Of a stretch of DNA of 9,154 nt, positions 1-6,104 are shown in pieces. The notes below the pieces were generated by a model. That model ran no database searches and was not told the DNA's origin. It saw only the letters and a list, made by a program, of their open reading frames with translations. Source of the stretch: Myxococcales bacterium (GTDB taxonomy: Bacteria; Myxococcota; Polyangia; Polyangiales; Polyangiaceae); NCBI GenBank assembly GCA_020430865.1, contig JAGQIY010000168.1, forward strand, positions 1 to 9,154, read 5' to 3'. The stretch's first letter is position 1; every line of letters starts with the position of its first letter. The position numbers were made by a program, and so were the translations under genes.

Positions 1-15
1 ATCGTGATCACGCGT
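1..15 (+). repeat. Left terminal inverted repeat of the IS21 element
   Basis: The sequence atcgtgatcacgcgt pairs with 2471-2485 with a single mismatch at its twelfth base. A second, degenerate copy of the gatc(a/g)c core lies at 28-33, 22 bases inward, which mirrors the spacing of the repeats at the right end. The repeat may begin upstream of the window. Confidence 0.75.
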
Positions 16-88
16 TTCGGGCTTCCTGATCGCTCGAAATACTGCACATCCGTCCGGTAGTAGCAGCACTGGTTGGCCCCTGCGGCCG

Positions 89-110
89 TGCCCCGACGTA
101 TCGCGGGGCA
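89..110 (+). promoter_or_regulatory. Stem-loop just upstream of istA
   Basis: A perfect 7-bp stem (89-95 with 104-110) encloses an 8-base loop and ends 21 bases before the istA start. Hairpins ahead of transposase genes in several IS families reduce expression driven by transcripts entering from outside. A similar damping role here is inference. The right arm ends on the first base of an upstream in-frame ATG at 110, which argues against that ATG being the main start. Confidence 0.45.
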
Positions 111-119
111 TGGCGACTC

Positions 120-124
120 GGAGG
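120..124 (+). promoter_or_regulatory. Ribosome binding site deciding the istA start
   Basis: GGAGG sits 6 bases before the ATG at 131. The alternative in-frame ATG at 110 has no such sequence and abuts a hairpin, so 131 is preferred. Confidence 0.75.
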
Positions 125-130
125 CTTCCC

Positions 131-1669
131 ATGCGACACATCAGAGAGATTCTGCGGCAGAAGCTGCTGCTGGAGCACACCCATCGAATGATCGCTGCGA
201 GCGTCGGCGTGAGCGCTGGTGGCGTCGGCGAGACGGTGTCTAGGGCCAAGCAGGCTGGATTTTCCACCTGGCAAGAAATCGAGGCACTCGAAGAGCGCGA
301 GCTCGCCGCACGACTGTACGGCGCAAAGAGCGTCAGCGGAGCGAGGCCAGCGCCCAACCTTGCAGAGATCGACGTCGAGCTGCGACGCAAGGGTGTCACC
401 CTGCAGCTGCTCCACGTCGAGTACCTCGGTCGGCATCCGGAGGGCTATCGCTACACGCAGTTCTGCAACCTGTATCGAGCGTGGAAGAAGCGTCAGGGCG
501 TCGTGATGCGCCAGATCCATCGTGGGGGAGAGAAGCTCTTCGTCGACTACTCGGGTGCCAAGCCGAGGATCCAGGATCCGACGACGGGCGAGGTGCAAGA
601 AGTCGAGCTCTTCGTCGCGGCGTTCGGGGCTTCGAGTTGCACCTATGCCGAGGCAACCCTCACGCAGTCGACGCAGGATTGGATCCGAAGCCACGAACGA
701 GCCTTCGAGTACTTCGGCGGAGTGCCCGAGGTCGTCGTACCTGACCAGCTCAAGGCTGCCGTTGTTGGTGCTTGCCGATACGAGCCAAAGCTGCAGAGCA
801 CCTATGAGGAATTTCTCGTCCACTGTGGAGCAGTATGCATTCCCGCGCGGCAACGCAAGCCGCGAGACAAAGCACCTGCGGAGGTCGCCGTCCAGGTCGT
901 CGAGCGCTGGGTGCTGGCGAAGCTCCGCAACCAGGTCTTCTACTCGCTAGACGAGCTGAACACGCGCATTCGCGAGCTGGTTGCCGAGCTGAATCAAGCG
1001 CCGCTCCGCAGGTACGGCGTCAGTCGTCGGGACTTGTTCGAGCGGCTGGATCGTCCGGCGCTCAAACCGCTGCCCGCCAGCCGCTTCGTCTACGGGGAGT
1101 GGAAGGCGTGCAAGCTTCGCCTGGACTACCACGTGGAGGCAGATGGTCACTACTACTCGGCTCCGCACTCCCTGACTGGCGAAAAGTTGCACTTGCGTGT
1201 TTCCGCGGGGACAATAGAGGTCTGGCTGCGCGGCAAGCGCATCACGTCACACCAGCGCAGCCACAAGAAGGGTGGCTACACGACCAACCCAGAACACATG
1301 CCCGCGTCCCACCGCGCGCACGCCGAATGGACACCGGCGACGCTCGTCGCATGGGCCTGTAAGGTCGGGCCACAGACAGGAACGCTTGCTGCCACGATCC
1401 TGCGCGAGCAACCTCACCCGGAGCGTGGCTACCGCTCTTGCCTTGGCCTGAAAAAGCTCGAGAAGAAGTATGGCGCTGCGCGCCTGGAGGCGGCGTCCGA
1501 GCGGGCCCTCCTGGTCGGCGCGCACTCCTATCGCCACGTCGCGGCGATCCTCCAACGTGGGATTGACCGGATCCCTCCGATCACCGCGGTGTCAGCCAAC
1601 ACTCAGACAGTGCCGCACGGCAATGTGATAGGACCGGAATACTACCAAGGAGAACGTGATGTTGAATGA
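131..1669 (+). CDS. istA: IS21-family transposase IstA (DDE recombinase)
   Basis: IstA binds the element ends and performs the DNA strand cleavage and transfer of IS21 transposition, with IstB as ATPase partner. The 512-residue product (start at 131) begins with a helix-turn-helix region in about the first 45 residues (MRHIREILRQKL, then IAASVGVS). It continues into an integrase core whose likely catalytic triad is Asp139 in FVDYSG, Asp205 in VPDQLKAAV, and Glu251 in RDKAPAEVAV. The C-terminal part contains the small beta-barrel-like segment (YGEWKACKLRLDYHVEADGHYYSAP) and the basic region usual for the family. Length is within the normal IstA range and no frameshift is visible. The gene overlaps istB by 11 bases, so the two are probably translationally coupled. 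An in-frame ATG at 110 would add 7 residues but lacks a ribosome binding site. Confidence 0.95.
   Translation: MRHIREILRQKLLLEHTHRMIAASVGVSAGGVGETVSRAKQAGFSTWQEIEALEERELAARLYGAKSVSGARPAPNLAEIDVELRRKGVTLQLLHVEYLGRHPEGYRYTQFCNLYRAWKKRQGVVMRQIHRGGEKLFVDYSGAKPRIQDPTTGEVQEVELFVAAFGASSCTYAEATLTQSTQDWIRSHERAFEYFGGVPEVVVPDQLKAAVVGACRYEPKLQSTYEEFLVHCGAVCIPARQRKPRDKAPAEVAVQVVERWVLAKLRNQVFYSLDELNTRIRELVAELNQAPLRRYGVSRRDLFERLDRPALKPLPASRFVYGEWKACKLRLDYHVEADGHYYSAPHSLTGEKLHLRVSAGTIEVWLRGKRITSHQRSHKKGGYTTNPEHMPASHRAHAEWTPATLVAWACKVGPQTGTLAATILREQPHPERGYRSCLGLKKLEKKYGAARLEAASERALLVGAHSYRHVAAILQRGIDRIPPITAVSANTQTVPHGNVIGPEYYQGERDVE
1647..1652 (+). promoter_or_regulatory. Ribosome binding site for istB inside the 3' end of istA
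   Basis: AAGGAG lies 6 bases before the ATG at 1659. An adjacent in-frame GTG at 1656 is only 3 bases away, so 1659 is the better start. The site lies within the last codons of istA, which fits coupled translation. Confidence 0.8.
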
Positions 1670-2396
1670 AGAAACCGAGGACAAACTGAAAATGATGAAG
1701 CTCTTCGGCATGCTTGGAGCCTGGAACGACCAGCGCTCGACGCCTGTCGCGAACGACCTAGCCTTCGACGAGCGATTCGGCCTGATTGTGGACGCTGAGC
1801 AACTCAGTCGCGACAACCGACGCCTGAAGCGCTCACTCACCCAAGCGAAACTCAAGGTGACTCAAGCGTGCCTCGAGGGTGTCGACTACGCGGCCAATCG
1901 CAAGCTCGACAAGGCCGTCGTCGCGCAGCTCGCAACGTGCAGATGGATCGCGGAAACGCAGCACGTCACCATCACCGGAGCAACGGGCACTGGGAAGACG
2001 TACCTTGCCTGCGCGCTCGCGCACCAGGCCTGCCGCAAGGGCTACAGGGCGCTCTATCGACGGATGCCGCGGCTCTTCCACGAGCTGACGGTTGCCCGCG
2101 CCGATGGCTCCTATGCGCGCCTCCTCGCGCGCATGGCCAAGACTCACGTGCTGGTGATCGACGACTTCGGCGTGGCTCCGCTCACCGATCAACACCGCCA
2201 AGATTTGCTCGAGCTTCTCGATGATCGCTACGATGCCAGCTCGGTCGTGATCGCCGGCCAGCTGCCACCTGAGAAGTGGCACGAGTACATCGACGACCCC
2301 ACCCTCGCCGACGCCATCTGCGACCGCGTCCTGCACCGAGCCCACAAGCTCAAACTGTCGGGGCCCTCCCGACGCAAGTCCAAGTCCGAACCCTGA
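1659..2396 (+). CDS. istB: IS21-family helper ATPase IstB
   Basis: IstB is the AAA+ ATPase that assembles on target DNA and recruits or activates IstA. It is related to the DnaC/DnaA helicase-loader group. The 245-residue product has the short N-terminal helical domain (about 1-70), then Walker A GATGTGKT at 107-114 with Lys113, and Walker B VLVIDD at about 164-169. The C-terminal segment (QLPPEKWHEYIDDPTLADAI, then DRVLHRAHKLKL) is the hallmark of IstB. It is full length and has no visible damage. It overlaps the end of istA by 11 bases and has its own good ribosome binding site. With istA intact and both ends present, the element could be active, although the sequence alone cannot show that. 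Confidence 0.96.
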   Translation: MLNEETEDKLKMMKLFGMLGAWNDQRSTPVANDLAFDERFGLIVDAEQLSRDNRRLKRSLTQAKLKVTQACLEGVDYAANRKLDKAVVAQLATCRWIAETQHVTITGATGTGKTYLACALAHQACRKGYRALYRRMPRLFHELTVARADGSYARLLARMAKTHVLVIDDFGVAPLTDQHRQDLLELLDDRYDASSVVIAGQLPPEKWHEYIDDPTLADAICDRVLHRAHKLKLSGPSRRKSKSEP

Positions 2397-2428
2397 ACCC
2401 ATGTCCAACCAGCGCCGCTACCGCCAGA

Positions 2429-2485
2429 CCGTGATCGCCATCCGCTGAAACCCGTGATCGCCATCGCGTGACGGGTGATCACGAT
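2429..2485. repeat. Right-end repeat cluster of the IS21 element
   Basis: The 14-base sequence ccgtgatcgccatc occurs exactly twice, at 2429-2442 and 2452-2465. A third, diverged copy (gtgatcacgat) occurs at 2475-2485 and forms the terminal inverted repeat with positions 1-15. The GTGATC cores start at 2431, 2454 and 2475, about two helical turns apart. Multiple evenly spaced end repeats are a known IS21 trait and are probably the IstA binding sites. Confidence 0.8.
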
Positions 2486-2708
2486 GAGTGAAATACCCAC
2501 GAGGGAGCCTGTGCGAGCTACGCTCGCGACACTTCGCGTCGCCAGTCCTCGCCCCGCGCGTGCCCGCCCAACGGAGTGGGGGCGTGCCCGCGCTCCGCGT
2601 TGCTCGGGCTGTGCGCCGCTTCGTCCTCTCCACCACGCGCCGGCCAAGGCCGTCGCGTTCGAGGTCAGAGAGTCCTGAATCTCTGGTGGTGATTCATCAC
2701 CACAATAG
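2486..2708. other. Non-coding spacer between the IS21 element and the tRNA gene
   Basis: I see no credible gene here. The frames that stay open have arginine/proline/serine-rich, motif-free translations. The stretch holds a 10-base direct repeat (gcgtgcccgc at 2558-2567 and 2582-2591), a small inverted repeat near 2515-2530 (gcgagc/gctcgc), and two adjacent hairpins next to the tRNA that are listed separately. Confidence 0.5.
2666..2703 (-). terminator. Two abutting hairpins just 3' of the tRNA-Lys gene
   Basis: Going downstream of the tRNA on the minus strand, the first stem is perfect: 2697-2703 pairs with 2686-2692 around a 4-base loop. The second is also perfect: 2680-2685 pairs with 2666-2671 around an 8-base loop. 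They touch each other and begin 6 bases after the tRNA 3' end. Neither is followed by a T-tract, so they may be a weak terminator or a barrier that defines the 3' end for trimming, not a canonical intrinsic terminator. Confidence 0.45.
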
Positions 2709-2781
2709 TGGGTCATGAAGGACTCGAACCTTCAGCCAATGGATTAAGAGTCCACTGCTCTACCAATTGAGCTAATGACCC
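2709..2781 (-). tRNA. tRNA-Lys, anticodon CTT
   Basis: Read on the minus strand, the 73 bases fold into a complete cloverleaf. The acceptor stem is GGGTCAT paired with ATGACCC, followed by discriminator A. The D-arm is GCTC/GAGC. The anticodon stem is GTGGA/TCCAT around loop CTCTTAA, giving anticodon CTT, which reads the lysine codon AAG. The T-arm is GAAGG/CCTTC with loop TTCGAGT. The terminal CCA is not encoded and must be added by the CCA-adding enzyme. The gene has its own promoter just upstream and stands alone. The IS21 right end lies about 220 bases beyond its 3' end. I see no second copy of the tRNA 3' end that would mark an integrative-element attachment site. Confidence 0.97.
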
Positions 2782-2795
2782 GGTTGGGACCGCGG

Positions 2796-2823
2796 CTTCT
2801 ATCATCTCTGGGGACCCTGTCAA
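2796..2823 (-). promoter_or_regulatory. Sigma-70 type promoter of the tRNA-Lys gene
   Basis: On the minus strand a perfect -35 box TTGACA (2823-2818) is followed by a 16-base spacer and a -10 box TAGAAG (2801-2796, 4 of 6 consensus). The tRNA begins 14 bases after the -10 box, which leaves a short leader for RNase P to remove. This is the clearest housekeeping promoter in the window. Confidence 0.75.
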
Positions 2824-3027
2824 GCAAAGCCGCACATGGGTGCGGGGACGGCGTTCCTCACCCCCGAAACTTGGGGAAAATTCAGGGATTTTTGTGGTTC
2901 TGGGGGAGGGCGCGGCGGGCACGCTTCGGCGGGGCGTTCGAGCAGCGTGAGGCCTCGAAGCGGGGCCCCGGGAGCGACCTGGCGCCACTCCCAGGGCCGT
3001 CGATCCGACCGCTCGGCGTGGCTGCGT
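2824..3027. other. Non-coding stretch upstream of the tRNA promoter
   Basis: I cannot support a gene here. The first 75 bases contain an unusually A/T-containing patch for this window (around 2876-2897), next to a weak CCCC/GGGG hairpin at about 2862-2876. The rest is very GC-rich, with a palindrome TGGCGCCA at 2980-2987. The stretch also forms the region just 3' of the discoidin-domain remnant. Confidence 0.4.
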
Positions 3028-3368
3028 TCAGTACCCTTCGAGCTCGTTGACTCGGACGTAGCTGGTCTGGGACGTCGACCCGAGTCGACCGAAGAAGCGG
3101 ACCTTGTCCGTCGCGACCAGGTCGAAGTCGTGGACGTTGTGGAGGTCGGTGTTGCCGTCCACGGTCAGCAAGCTTTGCCACGCGGAACCATCCCAGAACT
3201 GGATGTCGTAGTTATGAGCGACGTGGCCGGACGTGCCGAAGAACTCCACGCGGTCGAGGGCGCGGCATCCTCCGAGATCGAGCTCGAGCCAGGCGGGACG
3301 CTCCCCACGCTGGTCCAGCTGCTGCCCGCGCCCAGCGCCGTGCTACGGTTGGCGCCGCCCCGGGCGCT
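3028..3368 (-). pseudogene. Remnant of an F5/8 type C (discoidin-like) domain protein, frameshifted
   Basis: The minus strand encodes the C-terminal half of a discoidin-type carbohydrate/lipid-binding domain. It contains RPAWLELDLGG, RVEFFG, YDIQFWDGSAWQSL, VDGNTD and a final VRVNELEGY before the stop at 3028-3030. The WLELDLG and YxIQFWDGxxW patterns are typical of F5/8 type C domains in secreted proteins. The expected preceding part appears in the neighbouring frame (3368-3300: NRSTALGAGSSWTSVGS, compare the usual DGNxxTxWxS). One frameshift near 3300-3311 therefore separates the two halves. Both frames close soon upstream, at 3343-3345 and 3369-3371, with no convincing start or signal peptide. 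I read it as a decaying fragment of a secreted protein. A short GTG-started peptide (from 3249, 73 residues) is possible but would lack half the domain. Confidence 0.6.
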
Positions 3369-3461
3369 TCACCCCCAGAGAAGCGCTCGGCGGAAACTCG
3401 AAAAGCTACGAGAGGTGACTGCCTGGCTCAAGCGGTGGCCGCTGCGGCCGTTCAGCGCGGT

Positions 3462-5024
3462 ATGTCCGTTGCGATCTCGCAGCCGCCAGCCAACCTGGGG
3501 GCTCACTCGGTGGTGGATCTGGGTAAAGTTCGCCTGGAGAGCGGTCTGCTCCACTCCGCCGTCGACCAACTCCCCGATTCGGTCGTGGTGTGCGACGCAG
3601 CGGGTGCGCTGGTGTACGCGAACCGCGCCGCGCGCAGGCTGTTCAACCTGGCCTCGAGCAGCGGCCCAGCGGACTGGTTCTCCGAGTTCGAGTTGGTGAG
3701 ACCGGGCACGGAAGACACCGTGCTCCCTCTGGATACACCGCTGCAGCACGCGTTGCGGGGCACCCGGGTCGACGCCGTGGAGCTCGTTCTGCGTACGCCA
3801 GTCGAGGCTGGGAGCTACGTCGTGATCGACTGCTTTCCCCTGCTCGGCGAGGGGCAGACCGTGATCGGTGCGGTGCAGACCGTTCGCGACATTACCGAGA
3901 GGAAATGGATCGAGGAGGAGCTCCGGAACAACAACGCCGAGCTGCAGAACAGCATCGCGGCGATGGAAGAGCGCGCCGAAGAAGAGGCATTGATCACCGA
4001 GATGGGCGACCTGCTACAGAGCTGCATCACCACCGAGGAGTTCTACTTCGTGGTGAGCGGGTTCTGTCGCCGCATCTTCAGGCGCGAGCCAGGCGCCGTC
4101 TACATCATGGGCAGCGACCGCACCCAGGTGCAGCTGGTGGCTCAGTGGGGCGACGAGCCATCACTGGTCGAGCAGTTCAGCGCCGAGAGCTGCTGGGCGA
4201 TGCGCCGCAGCCGCAGTCACCGCTATGGCGGCGCTCGTCTCGCGCCGCCCTGTAACCACGCGGATCTGCACGGCGGTAGCGAATACACCTGCATCCCGAT
4301 GATGGCCCAGGGCGAGGCGCTGGGCGTGCTTCACATGCGCAATCAGGTTGGCGAAGGTCACCTTCACGCCAGCGTCGTGCGGAGCCGCGAGCGCATCGTG
4401 GTCAGCGTGAGCGAGCACATCGCGCTGGCTCTCGCGAACCTCAAGCTGCGCGACACGTTGCGTCTGCAGGCGACCCGAGATCCGCTCACGGGTCTCTACA
4501 ATCGAAGGTACCTCGAGGAAACGCTTCAGCGAGAGCTGACGCGGACCACTCGCACGGGTCGACCCGTCAGCCTGGTGATGATCGACCTGGATCACTTCAA
4601 GCGCTACAACGACACCTTCGGTCACGCCGCCGCCGATCAAGTGCTGAAGGGCGTGAGCCAGCTGCTGCGCACCAGCTTCCGTTCCACGGATGTTGTCTGC
4701 CGCTACGGTGGCGAGGAGCTGGTCGTGATCATGCCCGAAGCATCTGCGGAGTCCGCCTACGAGCGCGCGGAAGCCACACGGAAGGCGATCGGGGAGCTGG
4801 AGATCAGCCACGAGGGTCAGACGCTCGGGCGAGTCACGGCTTCGATGGGCGTCGCCTGTACGGATCTCCACGGCAAGAGCGCTACGGATCTATTCCGCGC
4901 GGCAGATACTGCGCTGTATGCCGCCAAGGCGGCAGGTCGTGACACCGTCATGGTGTACGAGCAGGGGCAGACCGCCGCGCCCTCCTCCGACCGGGACCAG
5001 GGCGCGCAGCCTGGCAAGCACTGA
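3462..5024 (+). CDS. Diguanylate cyclase with PAS and GAF sensor domains
   Basis: It is predicted to make cyclic di-GMP from two GTP in response to signals sensed by its N-terminal domains. Numbering from ATG 3462 (520 aa), a PAS domain spans about 28-145 (LLHSAVDQLPDSVVVCDAAG to VRDITERK), followed by a short coiled-coil linker (about 150-175), a GAF domain (about 175-325) and a GGDEF domain (about 330-500). The GGDEF domain has DPLTGLYNRRY at 340-350, IDLDHFKRYNDTFGH, and an active-site GGEEL at 416-420. RSTD at 407-410 lies exactly five residues before it, which is the inhibitory product-binding I-site. The protein should therefore be active and feedback-inhibited. No membrane segment or signal peptide is seen, so it is probably cytosolic. 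The GAF domain has an ordered Cys/His set (C244, H253, C264, H266, C277). A GTG at 3435 would add 9 residues; the ATG was chosen although neither has a strong ribosome binding site. Confidence 0.93.
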   Translation: MSVAISQPPANLGAHSVVDLGKVRLESGLLHSAVDQLPDSVVVCDAAGALVYANRAARRLFNLASSSGPADWFSEFELVRPGTEDTVLPLDTPLQHALRGTRVDAVELVLRTPVEAGSYVVIDCFPLLGEGQTVIGAVQTVRDITERKWIEEELRNNNAELQNSIAAMEERAEEEALITEMGDLLQSCITTEEFYFVVSGFCRRIFRREPGAVYIMGSDRTQVQLVAQWGDEPSLVEQFSAESCWAMRRSRSHRYGGARLAPPCNHADLHGGSEYTCIPMMAQGEALGVLHMRNQVGEGHLHASVVRSRERIVVSVSEHIALALANLKLRDTLRLQATRDPLTGLYNRRYLEETLQRELTRTTRTGRPVSLVMIDLDHFKRYNDTFGHAAADQVLKGVSQLLRTSFRSTDVVCRYGGEELVVIMPEASAESAYERAEATRKAIGELEISHEGQTLGRVTASMGVACTDLHGKSATDLFRAADTALYAAKAAGRDTVMVYEQGQTAAPSSDRDQGAQPGKH

Positions 5025-5104
5025 ACTCCGCGCTGCGAGCGCTCCCCAACAGAGTGTTCCGCTCGCGCAACCAAGACGAGGATGCGCTCCGCCTCGATGC
5101 GGCC

Positions 5105-5110
5105 TAGGCT
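5105..5110 (+). promoter_or_regulatory. Candidate -10 box (TAGGCT) directly before the reductase gene
   Basis: TAGGCT ends 7 bases before the ATG at 5118. That distance would put the transcription start at or next to the start codon, and no Shine-Dalgarno sequence is seen in the interval. No recognisable -35 box lies at the usual distance. A leaderless transcript is inference. Confidence 0.35.
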
Positions 5111-5117
5111 GCCGGGT

Positions 5118-6038
5118 ATGGGGATGTTGGTAGACGGAGTCTGGCACGACGAGTGGTACGACACGGACAAGACCGGCGGCCACTTCGTTCGCCACGACTC
5201 GAGCTTTCGCGAGTGGGTGAAGGCGGACGACTCCGCGCGCTTCCCGTTCTCTCCAGGTCGCTACCACCTGTACGTCAGCTACGCCTGCCCCTGGGCGCAC
5301 CGCACGCTGATCGTGCGCGCGCTCAAGCAGATCGAGTCGGCGATCGACGTCAGCGTGGTGCACTGGCTGATGCTCGAGGAGGGCTGGATCTTCGACGACG
5401 CGCACCCGGACACGCTCAATCACAAGCAGCGCCTGCATGAGGTCTACACGCTGGCGCAGAAGGACTACTCCGGGCGTGTGACGGTGCCCGTGCTCTGGGA
5501 CAAGCAGACGAAGACCATCGTCAACAACGAGAGCGCGGAGATCATCCGCATGTTCAACGAGTCTTTCGCTGGCAATGACCTGGATCTGTACCCGGAGAGT
5601 TTGCGTGCGGAAATAGATGCGGTGAACGCCTGGGTCTACGACGACGTCAACAACGGCGTCTACAAGGCTGGCTTTGCCACGACTCAGCAGGCCTACGAAC
5701 AAGCCGTCGAGCGGCTCTTCGCCGCGCTGGACCGCCTCGAGTCCATGCTGCGAGGCAAGGACTACCTGGTCGGCAATCAGCTCACCGAGGCAGACGTTCG
5801 CCTGTTCACGACGCTGCTGCGCTTCGATCCGGTCTACGTTGGCCACTTCAAGTGCAATCGCCGCCGCATCGTCGACTACCCGCACCTCTGGGCGTTCACG
5901 CGGCGCATCCATGGCTTGCCCGGCGTGGCCGAGACGGTGCACCTGGATCACATCAAGGGGCACTACTACCAGAGCCATCGCACCATCAATCCGACGGGCA
6001 TCGTGCCGGTCGGCCCCGACATCGACTTCAGCGTCTAG
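5118..6038 (+). CDS. Glutathionyl-hydroquinone reductase (xi-class GST, YqjG/PcpF/ECM4 family)
   Basis: This family reduces glutathionyl-hydroquinones back to free hydroquinones, using a catalytic cysteine and glutathione; it helps detoxify or recycle quinones in the cytosol. The 306-residue product shows the family's opening (MGMLVDGVWHDEWYDT, TGGHFVR) and the thioredoxin-fold active site SYACPWAHR with Cys57 as probable nucleophile. An all-helical GST C-terminal domain follows (about 160-290, with NQLTEADVRLFTTLLRFDPVY). The characteristic tail contains HYYQSHRTINPTGIVP. Length is close to E. coli YqjG (328 aa). The start at 5118 was chosen because it matches the conserved N-terminus; an upstream in-frame ATG at 5082 would add 12 residues that do not resemble the family. 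It lies 93 bases after the cyclase and probably has its own promoter. Confidence 0.95.
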   Translation: MGMLVDGVWHDEWYDTDKTGGHFVRHDSSFREWVKADDSARFPFSPGRYHLYVSYACPWAHRTLIVRALKQIESAIDVSVVHWLMLEEGWIFDDAHPDTLNHKQRLHEVYTLAQKDYSGRVTVPVLWDKQTKTIVNNESAEIIRMFNESFAGNDLDLYPESLRAEIDAVNAWVYDDVNNGVYKAGFATTQQAYEQAVERLFAALDRLESMLRGKDYLVGNQLTEADVRLFTTLLRFDPVYVGHFKCNRRRIVDYPHLWAFTRRIHGLPGVAETVHLDHIKGHYYQSHRTINPTGIVPVGPDIDFSV

Positions 6039-6065
6039 CCTGAGTCGCTCGGCAAACGCAGCGCG

Positions 6066-6083
6066 CCCCGGCGCTAGCCCGGG
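6066..6083 (+). terminator. Weak hairpin after the reductase gene
   Basis: CCCCGGC (6066-6072) can pair with GCCCGGG (6077-6083) around a 4-base loop with one mismatch, 28 bases after the stop codon. No T-tract follows, so a terminator role is only possible. Confidence 0.3.
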
Positions 6084-6090
6084 CTTGGTG

Positions 6091-6096
6091 TATGCT
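6091..6096 (+). promoter_or_regulatory. Candidate -10 box (TATGCT) directly before the small membrane protein
   Basis: TATGCT matches the -10 consensus at 4 of 6 positions and ends 8 bases before the GTG at 6105. As with the reductase gene, this spacing would give a transcript that starts about at the start codon. No clear -35 element is visible. Confidence 0.35.
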
Positions 6097-6104
6097 CGGC
6101 GGCA

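Larger units (their letters stand above)
1..2485 (+). mobile_element. IS21-family insertion sequence, apparently complete
   Basis: The element carries the two-gene istA-istB organisation diagnostic of the IS21 family, and both genes are full length with intact catalytic motifs. The first 15 bases of the window match the reverse complement of 2471-2485 at 14 of 15 positions, which gives terminal inverted repeats. The right end also carries a cluster of direct repeats of the type bound by IS21 transposases. The outer limits are uncertain. IS21 elements normally begin TG and end CA; here a TG at 5-6 and a CA at 2480-2481 lie inside the repeat, and the window starts too abruptly to show the left flank or a target-site duplication. 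The true ends could therefore lie a few bases inside or outside the stated limits. Confidence 0.92.

Noticed and set aside
8..853. A 281-codon minus-strand open frame opposite istA
   Set aside because: It is antisense to the HTH and catalytic core of an intact transposase, with no recognised domain.
2558..2591. 10-bp direct repeat gcgtgcccgc in the IS-tRNA spacer, considered as a CRISPR-like or iteron repeat
   Set aside because: There are only two copies, too short and too GC-simple, with no regular spacer array or replication gene nearby.
2655..2680. Possible second copy of the tRNA 3' end (attachment site) suggested by gttcgag...tcctgaa
   Set aside because: The match to the tRNA 3' segment is short and interrupted, and no integrase gene is present in the window.
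2862..2897. CCCC/GGGG hairpin followed by an A/T-rich patch, considered as a terminator
   Set aside because: The stem is only 4 bp and no supported gene ends just before it on either strand.
2836..3699. A 287-codon plus-strand open frame between the tRNA and the cyclase
   Set aside because: It overlaps the discoidin remnant antisense and then the cyclase in another frame. Its composition is low-information and it has no motif.
4161..4871. A 236-codon minus-strand open frame inside the diguanylate cyclase
   Set aside because: It mirrors the GGDEF-coding region and has no recognisable domain; the plus-strand gene explains the sequence.
5030..5042. Small GCGCT/AGCGC hairpin 5 nt after the cyclase stop, considered as its terminator
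   Set aside because: A 5-bp stem with a 3-base loop and no T-tract is likely by chance in this GC-rich DNA.
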